DNA of 33,237 nucleotides from a bacterium (GTDB lineage Bacteria > Armatimonadota > Chthonomonadetes > Chthonomonadales > Chthonomonadaceae): assembly GCA_021805395.1 (NCBI GenBank), contig JAJZFJ010000061.1:1-33237 (forward strand), written 5' to 3'. Both the position numbers and the translations under genes were made by a program. A model generated the notes under the pieces. It had not been told where the DNA came from. It did not search any database and saw nothing but the letters and a program-made list of their open reading frames with translations. This document shows, piece by piece, positions 17,554 to 25,912 of the stretch. Numbering within the stretch: position 1 is the stretch's first letter; every line of letters starts with the position of its first letter.

Positions 17554-18432
17554 ATGTCTGTAGACACTGGATTTGAACTGTGTCCCGGTCTAGTGCTGAA
17601 AAATCGGATTATGGCTGCTTCAGGCTGTACGGGTTGGGGTGATGCCTTACAGGATTTTACCGATCAGGCACTGTTTGGTGCCATTATTACCCCCACTGTA
17701 ACGATTCTTCCCCGTGAAGGTAACCCAATGCCGCGCACAGGAGAAACACCTGCTGGCCTGCTTTACTCTACAGGATTGCCTAATCCGGGTTTGAACATGT
17801 TCCTTTCAGAGTATTTACCACACCTTGCACACATTCAGTCTCCTGTAATAGTTTCGATTATCGCAGAAACGCCAGATGACTGGATGAAACTTGCGTCTGA
17901 CATTGGATCTGCACCAGGAGTGGATGGCATTGAGATGAATCTCACTCCTATTCAACTTCAGATTTGCGGCGAAGAGATTAGAAGACTACCTTCTGAAGCT
18001 GAGTGGTGTACAACGATGCATGAATCCATTGTGGCTGTGCGTGGAGTATATGCTGGACCATTGTTGGCTAAGATCCCTTCTGTTACCGTTGAACCAGGGT
18101 TGGCTGCTAGTGTAGTAGTAGAGGCAGGTGCAGACGTTGTGAGTGTGGGACAGGCATTGCCAGCAACAGCGGTGAGGGCAAATGGTACTCGCAGGTTTTC
18201 AGGCGTAGCTGGTTTAAGCGGCCCAGCCATAAAGCCCTACACGCTTTACTGCACATGGAGAGCCCGCATGCATGTACAGGAACCCATTGTGGCGTCTGGC
18301 GGCATATTGACCTCTCAAGACGCTGAGGAATATTTTGGCGCAGGAGCCACAGCAATAGCAGTGGGTGTTGCAAACCTCGTACATCCCGATATTCTGCCAT
18401 CACTACTTTCCGTGAGTCAGAAGTCTATTTAA
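17554..18432 (+). CDS. dihydroorotate dehydrogenase-like FMN protein lacking usual catalytic residues
   Basis: Class 1 DHODH fold, 292 aa. Family marks retained: PREGNPMPR, ETPAGLL, GLPNPG, the Lys in LAKIPSV, GLSGPAIKP, ASGGI and AVGVANLV, i.e. most of the FMN frame. The conserved Lys of the usual TKTVT strand is Pro47 (ITPTVT), and the usual NxSCPN site reads NLTPIQ (129-134), replacing the catalytic Cys with Pro132. The Asn after LxN in the orotate pocket also appears lost (VSVGQ). It is therefore probably not a normal PyrD; it may be a paralogue with another job or an oxidoreductase using other chemistry. ATG at 17554 follows a weak AAAGAAA site; TTG at 17551 is possible. No pyrimidine genes are nearby. 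Confidence 0.8.
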   Translation: MSVDTGFELCPGLVLKNRIMAASGCTGWGDALQDFTDQALFGAIITPTVTILPREGNPMPRTGETPAGLLYSTGLPNPGLNMFLSEYLPHLAHIQSPVIVSIIAETPDDWMKLASDIGSAPGVDGIEMNLTPIQLQICGEEIRRLPSEAEWCTTMHESIVAVRGVYAGPLLAKIPSVTVEPGLAASVVVEAGADVVSVGQALPATAVRANGTRRFSGVAGLSGPAIKPYTLYCTWRARMHVQEPIVASGGILTSQDAEEYFGAGATAIAVGVANLVHPDILPSLLSVSQKSI

Positions 18433-18443
18433 GACTTCTTTAA
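18419..18443 (+). terminator. small terminator-like hairpin at DHODH-like stop
   Basis: AGAAGTC (18419-18425) and GACTTCT (18433-18439) with a 7-base loop overlapping the TAA stop, then TTTAAGG. The stem is short and the T-run weak, but it lies between convergent genes. Confidence 0.45.
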
Positions 18444-18477
18444 GGCTTCACAGGTAAATTGCAGTTTGATGCAGCTG

Positions 18478-19395
18478 TTAACTGCATCCCAGGGTATCGG
18501 ATACATACTCGACTATTTTTTTGTTTTCACTCTGCTGAAGCTGCAGAAGGGTTGTTTGCGCGAGATCGGTCCTTTCTCCAGCAAGAGCGATGACTACAGC
18601 CTGAATCAGTTCATCCGGCAATGTCTCTAGCTGTTCTAGTACAAGTACAATAGCATCCTTTCTGTCGAGTCTAATCAATTGAATAGATGCAGCAGCTACA
18701 AGAGCAGAATCTCTATCATGCAGATATGGATACATAGCTTCAAATGCGTTGGGATCTCCCATCTCCACAAGGGCATGCATACACTCTTGTAGAACAGAAG
18801 GATTATCTCTGATTTTTAACTTGATCCATATTGGTGCTTTTGCATCGACCCTGCCAGTTCGGATGAGGGCATGAATGGCTGCAATGCGAGATCGAATATC
18901 GAACTGGACACTTGAATTGGGAGGTGAATCGTCAAACAGAGCGTTCACAATATCGAAAAATCCATCAGAGGAGGCAATGTCTGCTAGAGCCAGGCAGCAG
19001 TTTCCACGCAGCTGGCCAGCTGAATCAAGCATGCTCTCAACCTGAAAAGTTCTGCTGCCTTTCTTCAACAGCTCCACAGCCGAAGTGGACTTGAGTTTAC
19101 CAAAGGCAATCGCAAGATGAGAACGAATTGAACATCCTGGATCATGTTTCTTGCCATCCTCACTACATCTTTGGAATAGATCAATCATTTCAGTTTCGAG
19201 TTCTTCCAAAGGATCAGTTTTAAGGACAGCTGCAACTGTAGCAAGCACGTAACTTGATCTGTCTTTGAGAGCAATTTTCAGCAGTTTTATTCTTTCAGCA
19301 GAAGGAAGTTTTGAGGATCTTCGAATGCAATATTCTCGCTGGACAGGATCTTTGGACTTGTACATATCCATAAGATTTTCAAAGTCTTGGCACAT
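18478..19395 (-). CDS. HEAT-repeat protein of unknown function
   Basis: 305 aa made of repeated helix pairs typical of HEAT/Armadillo folds: for example KLKSTSAVELLKKG, IAAIHALIRTGRVDAKAP, MHALVEMGDPNAFEAMYPYL, and ASIQLIRLDRKDAIVLVLEQL. No signal peptide, membrane segment or enzyme motif is visible, so it is probably a cytosolic scaffold or partner-binding protein. The ATG at 19395 has GGAG about seven bases upstream. It is alone on the minus strand between two plus-strand units; the sequence gives no hint of its partner. Confidence 0.8.
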   Translation of the reverse strand: MCQDFENLMDMYKSKDPVQREYCIRRSSKLPSAERIKLLKIALKDRSSYVLATVAAVLKTDPLEELETEMIDLFQRCSEDGKKHDPGCSIRSHLAIAFGKLKSTSAVELLKKGSRTFQVESMLDSAGQLRGNCCLALADIASSDGFFDIVNALFDDSPPNSSVQFDIRSRIAAIHALIRTGRVDAKAPIWIKLKIRDNPSVLQECMHALVEMGDPNAFEAMYPYLHDRDSALVAAASIQLIRLDRKDAIVLVLEQLETLPDELIQAVVIALAGERTDLAQTTLLQLQQSENKKIVEYVSDTLGCS

Positions 19396-19495
19396 TTGTA
19401 ACTCCTGGAAACTATATTGTGTCTCATTTCATTAGATGTAATGTACTAACTTGTGCTACTATACTCCCAATAAAATTAGATACTGGAGGTTTACC

Positions 19496-20527
19496 TTGAA
19501 AGTAAGCTCGCTAATGCAGAACAGTGTGGTTCTTGCGGTTACGATTGTAACATCTGCAATTGTAACAGGCTGTACAAACCGAGGAGCACAGACAGCTCCA
19601 ACAGTTTCCACAACGTCTCATGCAACCCTGATGTTACCTGAGCCTGCAGAACCAAAGATAGCAATTCCAAGCAAGCCAGCGAAGAAGAATTACCGAATTG
19701 GAGTAAGTCTTCTCACACAGGATGATCCATTCTATATCTCACTCAAAAATGGACTGGTTAAAGAGGCTACTAAAGAACATGTAACTCTTACAGCTCTTTC
19801 CGCCGACAAAGACCTCAACAAGCAGATCAATCAGGTGCAAAGCTTTATCACTGAAAAGGATGATGCCATAGTTGTGTGCCCTGTAGACAGCACAGGTATT
19901 ATCGCAGCAGTTCAGGCAGCCAATCAGGCACATATTCCTGTCTTTACGGCAGACATTACTGCCGATGGCGGGAAAGTAGTGAGTGCTATTGCATCAGACA
20001 ATGTTGAAGGTGGCAAGTTGGTGGGAGATTACGTCGCCAAAAAACTGTTGAAGGGTACTGGAAATGTTGCAATTTTGGATCTGAAAACGATAACCAGTGT
20101 GCAGGATAGAGTAAAAGGTTTCAAGGAAGCGCTTGCAGCCTATCCTGGTATCAAGATTGTAGCAGATGAGAATGTTCCTGGTGCCACAAGAGAGAACGCA
20201 GTCAACAAAGCTACCGACCTTCTCACAGCTACACCAAACATAAATGTAATCTTTGGAATTAATGATCCCGTAGCATTGGGCACATTATCAGCACTTCAAC
20301 AGATGAACAAAACAGGTGTGGATGTCGTGGGGTTTGACGGAACACCAGAGGCGCAAAACTACATCTCTTCTGGAACCAGTCCTCTAAAGGCAGATGCCAT
20401 TCAGTTTCCTGATCTAATTGGTGTCACCACAGTGGATGCGATTGTGAGATATCTGAATGGTCAGTCATTACCTCCCAAAGTACCAATTCCAACTGGTCTC
20501 GTAACAAAGTCAACTTTCAAACATTAG
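19496..20527 (+). CDS. sugar ABC transporter substrate-binding lipoprotein (RbsB-like)
   Basis: Extracytoplasmic binding protein of a ribose/galactose-class ABC importer, 343 aa. A lipoprotein signal ends VTGC (Cys26), followed by a low-complexity tether rich in Thr, Ala and Pro. The binding domain starts YRIGVSLLTQDDPFYISL and holds typical type-1 periplasmic-binding motifs: DAIVVCPVDSTGI, VAILDLK, QDRVKGFKEAL, VIFGINDPVALG, VVGFDGTPEA. The TTG at 19496 is chosen because TGGAGG (19484-19489) lies seven bases upstream; the earlier in-frame TTG at 19451 would add an unnatural 15-residue head. A -10-like TATACT occurs at 19460-19465 with no clear -35. The permease gene follows after 28 bases. 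Substrate unknown; a pentose or hexose is likely. Confidence 0.9.
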   Translation: MKVSSLMQNSVVLAVTIVTSAIVTGCTNRGAQTAPTVSTTSHATLMLPEPAEPKIAIPSKPAKKNYRIGVSLLTQDDPFYISLKNGLVKEATKEHVTLTALSADKDLNKQINQVQSFITEKDDAIVVCPVDSTGIIAAVQAANQAHIPVFTADITADGGKVVSAIASDNVEGGKLVGDYVAKKLLKGTGNVAILDLKTITSVQDRVKGFKEALAAYPGIKIVADENVPGATRENAVNKATDLLTATPNINVIFGINDPVALGTLSALQQMNKTGVDVVGFDGTPEAQNYISSGTSPLKADAIQFPDLIGVTTVDAIVRYLNGQSLPPKVPIPTGLVTKSTFKH

Positions 20528-20555
20528 AGCTTCTTCAAAGACGCTGAGATAATTA

Positions 20556-21614
20556 ATGCATTCAACTTCACCAGAGTCTACAGTTCAACCAGAACTGAGA
20601 GATAAAACAACAAACCGATCAATAAAAATTGGTCCAAATGCAGGGATATTCGCTGTATTCATCGTGCTATTTGTTCTGCTGTGGGTAACAACCCCTACTT
20701 TTCGCCAAGTAGAGGCACTGCAAAATCTGGCAGAACAGGTTGCAATGAATACGATCATAGCTGTTGGGATGACTTTCGTAATCATCACAGCAGGTATAGA
20801 TCTTTCCGTTGGATCTATTCAGGGTCTTGTGGGGGTAGTTACAGCTCTCACCCTGATGGATCCCACGCTGGTTTCCAGATTTGGTTCGGGAGCCATGGTA
20901 TTAGCGGTACTGGCAGGGTTTTTCACAGGTGCTGCAGTGGGTCTGCTGAATGGAATTGCCATATCCAAACTGAGAATGCAGCCCTTCATAGTTACCCTGG
21001 CAACAATGTGGGCAATTAGAGGCTTAGCTGATGTAATTACGAATGGCTCTCCCATTGGTACACTGTCCCCAGGGAAGCCAATGGCTGCTGCAAGGAATGC
21101 CCTGCTGCAAAACAAATTTACCGCAATTGGAATGGGGTACATAGGTCCGATTCCACTCTCTGCACTTGTGGCTCTCCTTGTGGTGTTTGTGGCACACATC
21201 ATCCTGAGTCGAACGGTTTTTGGAAGGCAGGTGTATGCCATTGGAGGAAACAGAGAGGCTGCAAGACTTTCTGGTATAAATGTAAACAAAACTCTCCTGT
21301 TAGTCTACATTCTTTCTGGAACACTTGCTGGAGTTGCTGCAATCATTCTCATGTCCCGTCTTGTAAGTGGCCAGCCCACTGCAGGGCAGGGATATGAGCT
21401 GTATGCGATTGCTGCGGTTGTAGTGGGAGGCACAAGTCTGTTTGGCGGAGTTGGGAATGTTGTGGGGAGTGCCATAGGCGCCCTTATCATGGGTCTCATT
21501 GGCATGGGATTAGATCTCAATGGTATCTCATCCTTCTGGCAGGAGATAGTTACAGGTTCCATTATCCTTGTAGCAGTGTATGCAGATGAGGTACTTCGAC
21601 GCCGCAAAGGATAG
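20556..21614 (+). CDS. sugar ABC transporter permease (RbsC-like)
   Basis: Membrane subunit of a ribose-type ABC importer (BPD_transp_2 family), 352 aa, with about eight to ten hydrophobic segments. Diagnostic stretches: TFRQVEALQNLAEQVAMNTIIAVGMTFVIITAGIDLSVGS is split here as FRQVEALQNLAEQ and AGIDLSVGS; also MQPFIVTLATM, GRQVYAIGGNREAARLSGI (the coupling helix for the ATPase) and VVVGGTSLFGG. It is co-transcribed with the binding protein upstream. No RbsA-type ATPase gene is beside it, and a hairpin follows the stop. It must share an ATPase from elsewhere, or the operon has lost one. Confidence 0.93.
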   Translation: MHSTSPESTVQPELRDKTTNRSIKIGPNAGIFAVFIVLFVLLWVTTPTFRQVEALQNLAEQVAMNTIIAVGMTFVIITAGIDLSVGSIQGLVGVVTALTLMDPTLVSRFGSGAMVLAVLAGFFTGAAVGLLNGIAISKLRMQPFIVTLATMWAIRGLADVITNGSPIGTLSPGKPMAAARNALLQNKFTAIGMGYIGPIPLSALVALLVVFVAHIILSRTVFGRQVYAIGGNREAARLSGINVNKTLLLVYILSGTLAGVAAIILMSRLVSGQPTAGQGYELYAIAAVVVGGTSLFGGVGNVVGSAIGALIMGLIGMGLDLNGISSFWQEIVTGSIILVAVYADEVLRRRKG

Positions 21615-21636
21615 TTAACTCCAGATATCAGGAGGC

Positions 21637-21686
21637 ATGTCAACATCTTGTCAGGTATGCAGAATATACAGATAAGGTGTTGACAT
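21637..21686 (+). repeat. long stem-loop after permease gene
   Basis: ATGTCAACATCTTGTC (21637-21652) and GATAAGGTGTTGACAT (21671-21686) can pair over all 16 positions in RNA, 14 Watson-Crick and two G-U, with an 18-base loop. It begins 22 bases after the stop. No T-run follows, so it is either a factor-dependent terminator or a 3'-end protecting structure. Confidence 0.6.
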
Positions 21687-21708
21687 CTGCCTTGGTTCAC
21701 TCTATGCT
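21680..21708 (+). promoter_or_regulatory. candidate sigma-70 promoter upstream of sucC
   Basis: TTGACA (21680-21685), 17-base spacer, TATGCT (21703-21708). The -35 lies inside the right arm of the hairpin above. The predicted transcript would have a leader of about 300 bases before sucC. Confidence 0.5.
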
Positions 21709-22015
21709 TGTCTTATGGATATTGATTGGATCACTCTACTTTGCTCTGCTTTGCTCTGCTTAACCTCGTACAAGTAAGCGTTAGTGCACACATTTCCAGG
21801 CTCATTTTCTCCCTGCTATTACTCTTCCGTACATCCCAATTGTTTCATGAAAGAGGATAGATTGTGTATACTCTTTGTAAAGAGTTATAAAGATATGTCT
21901 CACATCTAACTGTATGCAAACGTCAGGCTTCGAGAAAACAGAGAACAGATCTAAATCTTGAAACATGTTGACTGGTTTATATAAGAGTGAAGATTGAGAC
22001 TGAAAGGACTATTAC
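21709..22015 (+). other. leader/intergenic region before sucC; no gene seen
   Basis: It holds a tandem pair of a 10-mer, TTTGCTCTGC (21740-21749, 21750-21759), a possible second promoter -10 TATACT (21867-21872) with only a weak -35, and a small palindrome ACTCTTTGTAAAGAGT just after it. GAAAGGACTATTACATG supplies the sucC ribosome site. Confidence 0.5.
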
Positions 22016-23176
22016 ATGAAGATTCATGAGTATCAGGCGAAAGAGGTACTTGCTCACTATGGAGTTCCGGTACCTAAAAATGCAGGTGTTGCAACCACTG
22101 TGGAGGGTGTTCAATCTGCAATAGAGTCTTTAGGTGGGATAGGAGTTGTTAAGGCACAAGTTCATACAGGAGGGCGTGGTAAGGCTGGCGGTATAAAGGT
22201 GGCTTCAAATCCCCAGGAGGGTGCCGAGATTGCAAATGTGATGCTTGGCATGATACTGAAGACTCATCAGGCGCCTGAAGGTATTAAGGTTAACAAAGTG
22301 CTGATTGAGGAGCCAATCAAGATTGAGAAGGAGATTTATGCTGCAGTAGTGCCCGATCGAAATACTCGCAGCAATGTGATTATTCTTAGTGCCAAAGGCG
22401 GCATGGATATCGAAGCGGTTGCTGAAGAAGATCCAGATGCCATCGCAAACCTTGTGGTGGATCCTATGGAAGGGGTATGTGATTACCAGCTTCGCTCACT
22501 GTGTACTAAAGCTAAAATCGAACCAGCCCTCATCAATAAAGTGGCTGGATTTTTGCGCAAGTTATATAATGCCTTTGTTGGTTCAGATGCCTCCCTCGCC
22601 GAAATTAATCCTCTTGCTGTAACCGATGATGGAAGAGTATTGGCAGCAGATGCCAAGTTTGATATTGATGAGAGTGCAATGTTTAGACATCCCGAACTCG
22701 CTGGCTATGCCGAGGAAAGTGAAGACGATCCAATTGAGGCAGAGGCTCATCGACAAGACATAGCTTATGTAAGATTAGGAGGAGATGTAGGCATAATCTG
22801 CAATGGAGCAGGTCTGACAATGGCTACCATGGATGCAGTGCAGCGAGCCGGTGGAAAGCCCGCAGACTTTCTGGATGTTGGCGGTGGTGCACAGGCAGAC
22901 CGTGTTAAAACCTGCTTGGGAATTGTGCTGTCTGATACTAATGTGAAAGGAGTACTCATTAATATCTTTGGTGGTATCACGAGATGCGATGAAGTGGCAA
23001 AAGGAGTTCTTAAAGCCACAGAATCAATGGATATTCAGGTTCCAATAGTAGTCAGACTTGCTGGAACCAGGGCAGCCGAAGGCGCAGCCATTCTGGAAGG
23101 CTCCAGTTTAGTGCCAGCACACACCATGCAGGAAGCTGCAGCAAAAATAGTATCGTTGGTGCAAATTGGAGAGTGA
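22016..23176 (+). CDS. sucC: succinate--CoA ligase (ADP-forming) subunit beta
   Basis: Nucleotide-binding subunit of succinyl-CoA synthetase (TCA cycle): succinyl-CoA + ADP + phosphate to succinate + ATP + CoA. 386 aa, the usual length. Diagnostic: start MKIHEYQAKEVLAHYGVPVP, the ATP-grasp loop TGGRGKAGGIKVA, AEINPLAVTDDGRVLAADAK, DFLDVGGGA, and INIFGGITRCDEVAKGV. The start has GAAAGGA about 10 bases upstream. The alpha subunit gene sucD, which normally follows directly, is absent; instead an rRNA methyltransferase gene overlaps the last 11 bases. The enzyme needs SucD, so it must be encoded elsewhere. Confidence 0.97.
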   Translation: MKIHEYQAKEVLAHYGVPVPKNAGVATTVEGVQSAIESLGGIGVVKAQVHTGGRGKAGGIKVASNPQEGAEIANVMLGMILKTHQAPEGIKVNKVLIEEPIKIEKEIYAAVVPDRNTRSNVIILSAKGGMDIEAVAEEDPDAIANLVVDPMEGVCDYQLRSLCTKAKIEPALINKVAGFLRKLYNAFVGSDASLAEINPLAVTDDGRVLAADAKFDIDESAMFRHPELAGYAEESEDDPIEAEAHRQDIAYVRLGGDVGIICNGAGLTMATMDAVQRAGGKPADFLDVGGGAQADRVKTCLGIVLSDTNVKGVLINIFGGITRCDEVAKGVLKATESMDIQVPIVVRLAGTRAAEGAAILEGSSLVPAHTMQEAAAKIVSLVQIGE

Positions 23177-24530
23177 ACGACGCGAACGTGCAGTCTACTC
23201 TTCTCGTGCTATCCAGGTAGCTCAAGAGATGGTTGCCCGCTGGGAGACAGCAGGCAGCCCATCCTCCGACAGGTTGATCACTGCGGAGCTGAGGGCACGT
23301 AAATGGCTCGGTTCACATGAGCGAAGGCAGGCTTCAGAGTTGGCTTTCGGTTATGTTCGCTCATTGAGAAAGCTGCATTATCTCCTCGACAGCATGAATT
23401 TGGAGAAAAACCCTCAAAATGGTGTGGCACTTCTTGCCAAACTGGCAGGAGTAGATCAGGCTCTAGGAGTGAGTTCAGAGACTATGAATGCAGCAGTGTC
23501 TTCACTACCTGGAAAAGATAATCCACGTGACTACATCAGGATCTGCCTCTCCTATTCTGATACCCTCACTGATACTTTTCTTTCTCTATTTCCTCCCGAC
23601 GAGGCAATAGAGGCAGCCGCTGCATTCAATCAGCGAGCACACACCACTCTTCGTATCAATGTCAAAAAATCTTCTCAACCCCGATTGATGAAGGCACTAG
23701 AAAATAGTGAGCCAGGAGTTTGGTCGCCCTGGGCACTTCATTTGGGTGAAAGAGTGAATGTATTTGAACTGCCAGGTTACAGGGAAGCATGGTTTGATGT
23801 TCAGGAGGAGGCCAGTCAGCTGGCTGTTCTGCTTACAGGGTTATATCCTGGACAGGAGGTTATAGATGTGGGTGCAGGAGCTGGAGGAAAGACTCTTGCA
23901 TTGAGTGCACTAATGAAGAACACTGGCAAAATCTATGCTATTGACTGCAATGAACGCAAGCTTCAGGAGCTGAAAAAGAGAGCATCCAATGCTGATGTGC
24001 GCTGCGTAGAGATTGTGGAAGTTGATGCAGCTCCAACCGGCGAATGGCGTCCTACCAAGGCTGTGCAGCATACTCTAAGTAAGCTTCAGGCATCCGCCGA
24101 TTGTGTACTGCTGGATGCACCCTGCACAGGTTCAGGCACGCTAAGAAGACGGCCAGATGGACGATATCGGGAAGAGAACTGTCATGAAGAGGCGGCATTG
24201 CAACAGACTCTTCTTGCTCAGGCAGCTCCTATGGTCAAGCCTGGCGGGGTGCTGGTATATGTTACATGTGCGATAGAGCGTGAGCAGAATGAAGACGTGA
24301 TGGATGCATTTCTCGCCACCGACTTTGGCAAGTGCTTTAAGGTTCAGCATGCTGCTGAGCATCTGGAAGAGACCGCCATACGTGCGGCGAAAATGGCAGA
24401 TGCTCCAGTTCCAATCTGTGACTGGAATGCGCTCTCAGCGGGGAATTACATTCGCACCTGGCCACATCGTCATGGCATGGATGGATTCTTTATGGCGCGA
24501 TTATTAAGAGATACTGAGCCATTGGTTTAG
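23166..24530 (+). CDS. RsmB/NSUN-family RNA (cytosine-C5)-methyltransferase
   Basis: S-adenosylmethionine-dependent m5C methyltransferase, most like 16S rRNA C967 methyltransferase RsmB; 454 aa. The N-terminal NusB-like helical region (RKWLGSHERRQASELAFGYV) is followed by the Rossmann domain: AdoMet loop VIDVGAGAGGKTLAL, acidic AIDCNERKLQEL, motif IV DAPCTGSGTLRRRPD with C320, and motif VI VTCAIEREQNE with the nucleophile Cys, C368. Both catalytic Cys residues are present. TTG at 23166 overlaps the sucC stop by 11 bases, implying translational coupling; an in-frame ATG further in (about residue 25) would cut the NusB-like part. No fmt/rsmB partner genes are nearby. Confidence 0.9.
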   Translation: MESERRERAVYSSRAIQVAQEMVARWETAGSPSSDRLITAELRARKWLGSHERRQASELAFGYVRSLRKLHYLLDSMNLEKNPQNGVALLAKLAGVDQALGVSSETMNAAVSSLPGKDNPRDYIRICLSYSDTLTDTFLSLFPPDEAIEAAAAFNQRAHTTLRINVKKSSQPRLMKALENSEPGVWSPWALHLGERVNVFELPGYREAWFDVQEEASQLAVLLTGLYPGQEVIDVGAGAGGKTLALSALMKNTGKIYAIDCNERKLQELKKRASNADVRCVEIVEVDAAPTGEWRPTKAVQHTLSKLQASADCVLLDAPCTGSGTLRRRPDGRYREENCHEEAALQQTLLAQAAPMVKPGGVLVYVTCAIEREQNEDVMDAFLATDFGKCFKVQHAAEHLEETAIRAAKMADAPVPICDWNALSAGNYIRTWPHRHGMDGFFMARLLRDTEPLV

Positions 24531-24659
24531 TATAATGAATGGTGCACCTCTGGAAATAATACTAAACTTTGACGGAGTGCATTGTATGTATGGACATCTA
24601 TTGAGCGAGTTAGCAGGTTAGAGAGTGCTGTTGGCGTGAGGTGATTGATTGAAAAATTG

Positions 24660-24702
24660 TGCTTTAGCATTCAGGCATATTGAATGTCTGAATGCTAAAG
24701 CA
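24660..24702 (+). repeat. strong intergenic stem-loop
   Basis: TGCTTTAGCATTCAG (24660-24674) and CTGAATGCTAAAGCA (24688-24702) are perfect reverse complements. GCAT/ATGT inside extends the stem to 19 bp with one G-U and a 5-base loop ATTGA. On the minus strand it is followed by CACAATTTTTC, an intrinsic-terminator-like tail, though no minus-strand gene ends here. It lies between the methyltransferase and Rpn-like genes. Confidence 0.65.
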
Positions 24703-24748
24703 ACCAGTTGTATAGTATTCAGAAACAAGTACTACTATTTACGATAAT

Positions 24749-24762
24749 AAGAGGATCCTCTT
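24749..24762 (+). promoter_or_regulatory. palindrome covering ribosome-binding site of the Rpn-like gene
   Basis: AAGAGGATCCTCTT is a perfect 14-bp palindrome whose left half holds the only good Shine-Dalgarno sequence (GAGG, nine bases before the TTG). Folding could hide the site and lower translation; binding by a dimeric protein is another option. Confidence 0.45.
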
Positions 24763-24763
24763 C

Positions 24764-25912
24764 TTGAATAATAACTCTTCAGAAGACATTACCAAAGTTA
24801 GAGAGATGTTAGACAGAGGATTGATCTATCTTTTGCAATATCCATTGCTTTTGAAACAGCTGTTACTTATGGCAGATATCGATCTGGCAGATCGGTTGGA
24901 TTTCACAACGGCAAAGCTAATGGAAGGCACCCTCGTTCCCCCCGATTTGCAAAAGCTTGAGAGCGATTTGATCTATGAGGTTAACTATGCTTCAGAGAAT
25001 GGTACAACTGTTACTGTCTATCTCATGCAAGAAAACCAGACGAATCCAGATGATGAGATGAGTTTTCGAATTCTCTGTTATATGGTGGAGTTTTGGAGGA
25101 GAAAACAGGCAGAAGTAACGAAGAAAAGGAAGCGAAGCAAGAAGCATGCTATCATTCCAATCGTGTTTTATGTTGGTGACCGGAAATGGGAGATGAAGCC
25201 ACTTGTTGATTGCATGGATGTTCCAGCAGAGCTTCACATGTATGTTCCTCAGTTCCAGATTCTATATATTAATTTGCAGTCAATAAGTGATGATAAGTTA
25301 GCATCCACACCCTTAGGTGCTGCCCTCAGGATAACGAAAGATGCGAATTCGGACACGTCCAGATTTGAAGAAGTAGTTGCTTCAGCACTAACAAGCTTCG
25401 AGCGCCTTCCCATTGAGGAAAAGAGTAAGTATGAAGTTCCAATAATTCAATACGTAATTAATGTGGTACAAAATAAACGCTCTCTCGAAGAGGAAGACAA
25501 GTTGTATAATATAATGGAGAATGCTTTATATCAGCAGAAAAAGGGGGTAATTAAAAAAATGGCAATGACACCTGCTGAATTTTATACCCAGAAGGGGATG
25601 GATGAAGGCAAGAAGCAAGGTCTGTATGAAGGTATAAAACAAGGGTTACATGAAGGTAAGAAACAAGGTCTAGACGAAGGTAAGAAACAAGGTCTAGACG
25701 AAGGTAAGAAGCAAGGCTTAGATGAAGGTATAAAGCAAGGACGAACAGCTGAAGCTCTGCGTCTTCTGATTAAATTGTGTACAAAACGATTTGGTAACCC
25801 CACACCTGCAACCCTCGCTAAAATTAATAGTATTCAGGATCCCGAAGAGTTAGAGGACCTATGTGAACGGATAGATGATGTGAAAGGATGGTATGATCTG
25901 GTCGGTATTTAG
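24764..25912 (+). CDS. Rpn/YhgA-like PD-(D/E)XK nuclease family protein with C-terminal EGKKQGLD repeats
   Basis: 382 aa. The N-terminal domain matches the Rpn (recombination-promoting nuclease)/transposase-31 type: LIYLLQYPLLLKQLLLM, SDLIYEV with D68, VYLMQENQTNP with E90-x-Q92, then MSFRILCYMVEFWRR and IIPIVFYVGDR. D68 and E90-x-Q92 make a plausible PD-(D/E)XK site. Residues 280-327 are six copies of an 8-mer [DYH]EG[KI]KQG[LR], probably a helical linker. A C-terminal domain (ALRLLIKLCTKRFGNPTPATLAKI, ending in an aromatic WYDLVG) is typical of DUF4351-like tails. The start is TTG with a palindromic ribosome site. Members act in RecA-independent recombination or phage defence; function here is inferred. 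Complete and intact. Confidence 0.82.
   Translation: MNNNSSEDITKVREMLDRGLIYLLQYPLLLKQLLLMADIDLADRLDFTTAKLMEGTLVPPDLQKLESDLIYEVNYASENGTTVTVYLMQENQTNPDDEMSFRILCYMVEFWRRKQAEVTKKRKRSKKHAIIPIVFYVGDRKWEMKPLVDCMDVPAELHMYVPQFQILYINLQSISDDKLASTPLGAALRITKDANSDTSRFEEVVASALTSFERLPIEEKSKYEVPIIQYVINVVQNKRSLEEEDKLYNIMENALYQQKKGVIKKMAMTPAEFYTQKGMDEGKKQGLYEGIKQGLHEGKKQGLDEGKKQGLDEGKKQGLDEGIKQGRTAEALRLLIKLCTKRFGNPTPATLAKINSIQDPEELEDLCERIDDVKGWYDLVGI
25601..25744 (+). repeat. tandem 24-bp coding repeat, six units
   Basis: Six in-frame 24-base units such as GAAGGTAAGAAACAAGGTCT code for the EGKKQGL-type octapeptide. Inner copies are almost identical at DNA level, so copy number could vary by slippage without shifting frame. 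Confidence 0.85.

Noticed and set aside
25601-25744. CRISPR-like array
   Set aside because: Units are contiguous 24-mers inside a reading frame with no spacers.
25582-25803. Minus-strand Pro/Cys/Ser repeat protein
   Set aside because: It is the antisense reading of the Rpn-like octapeptide repeat and has no independent support.
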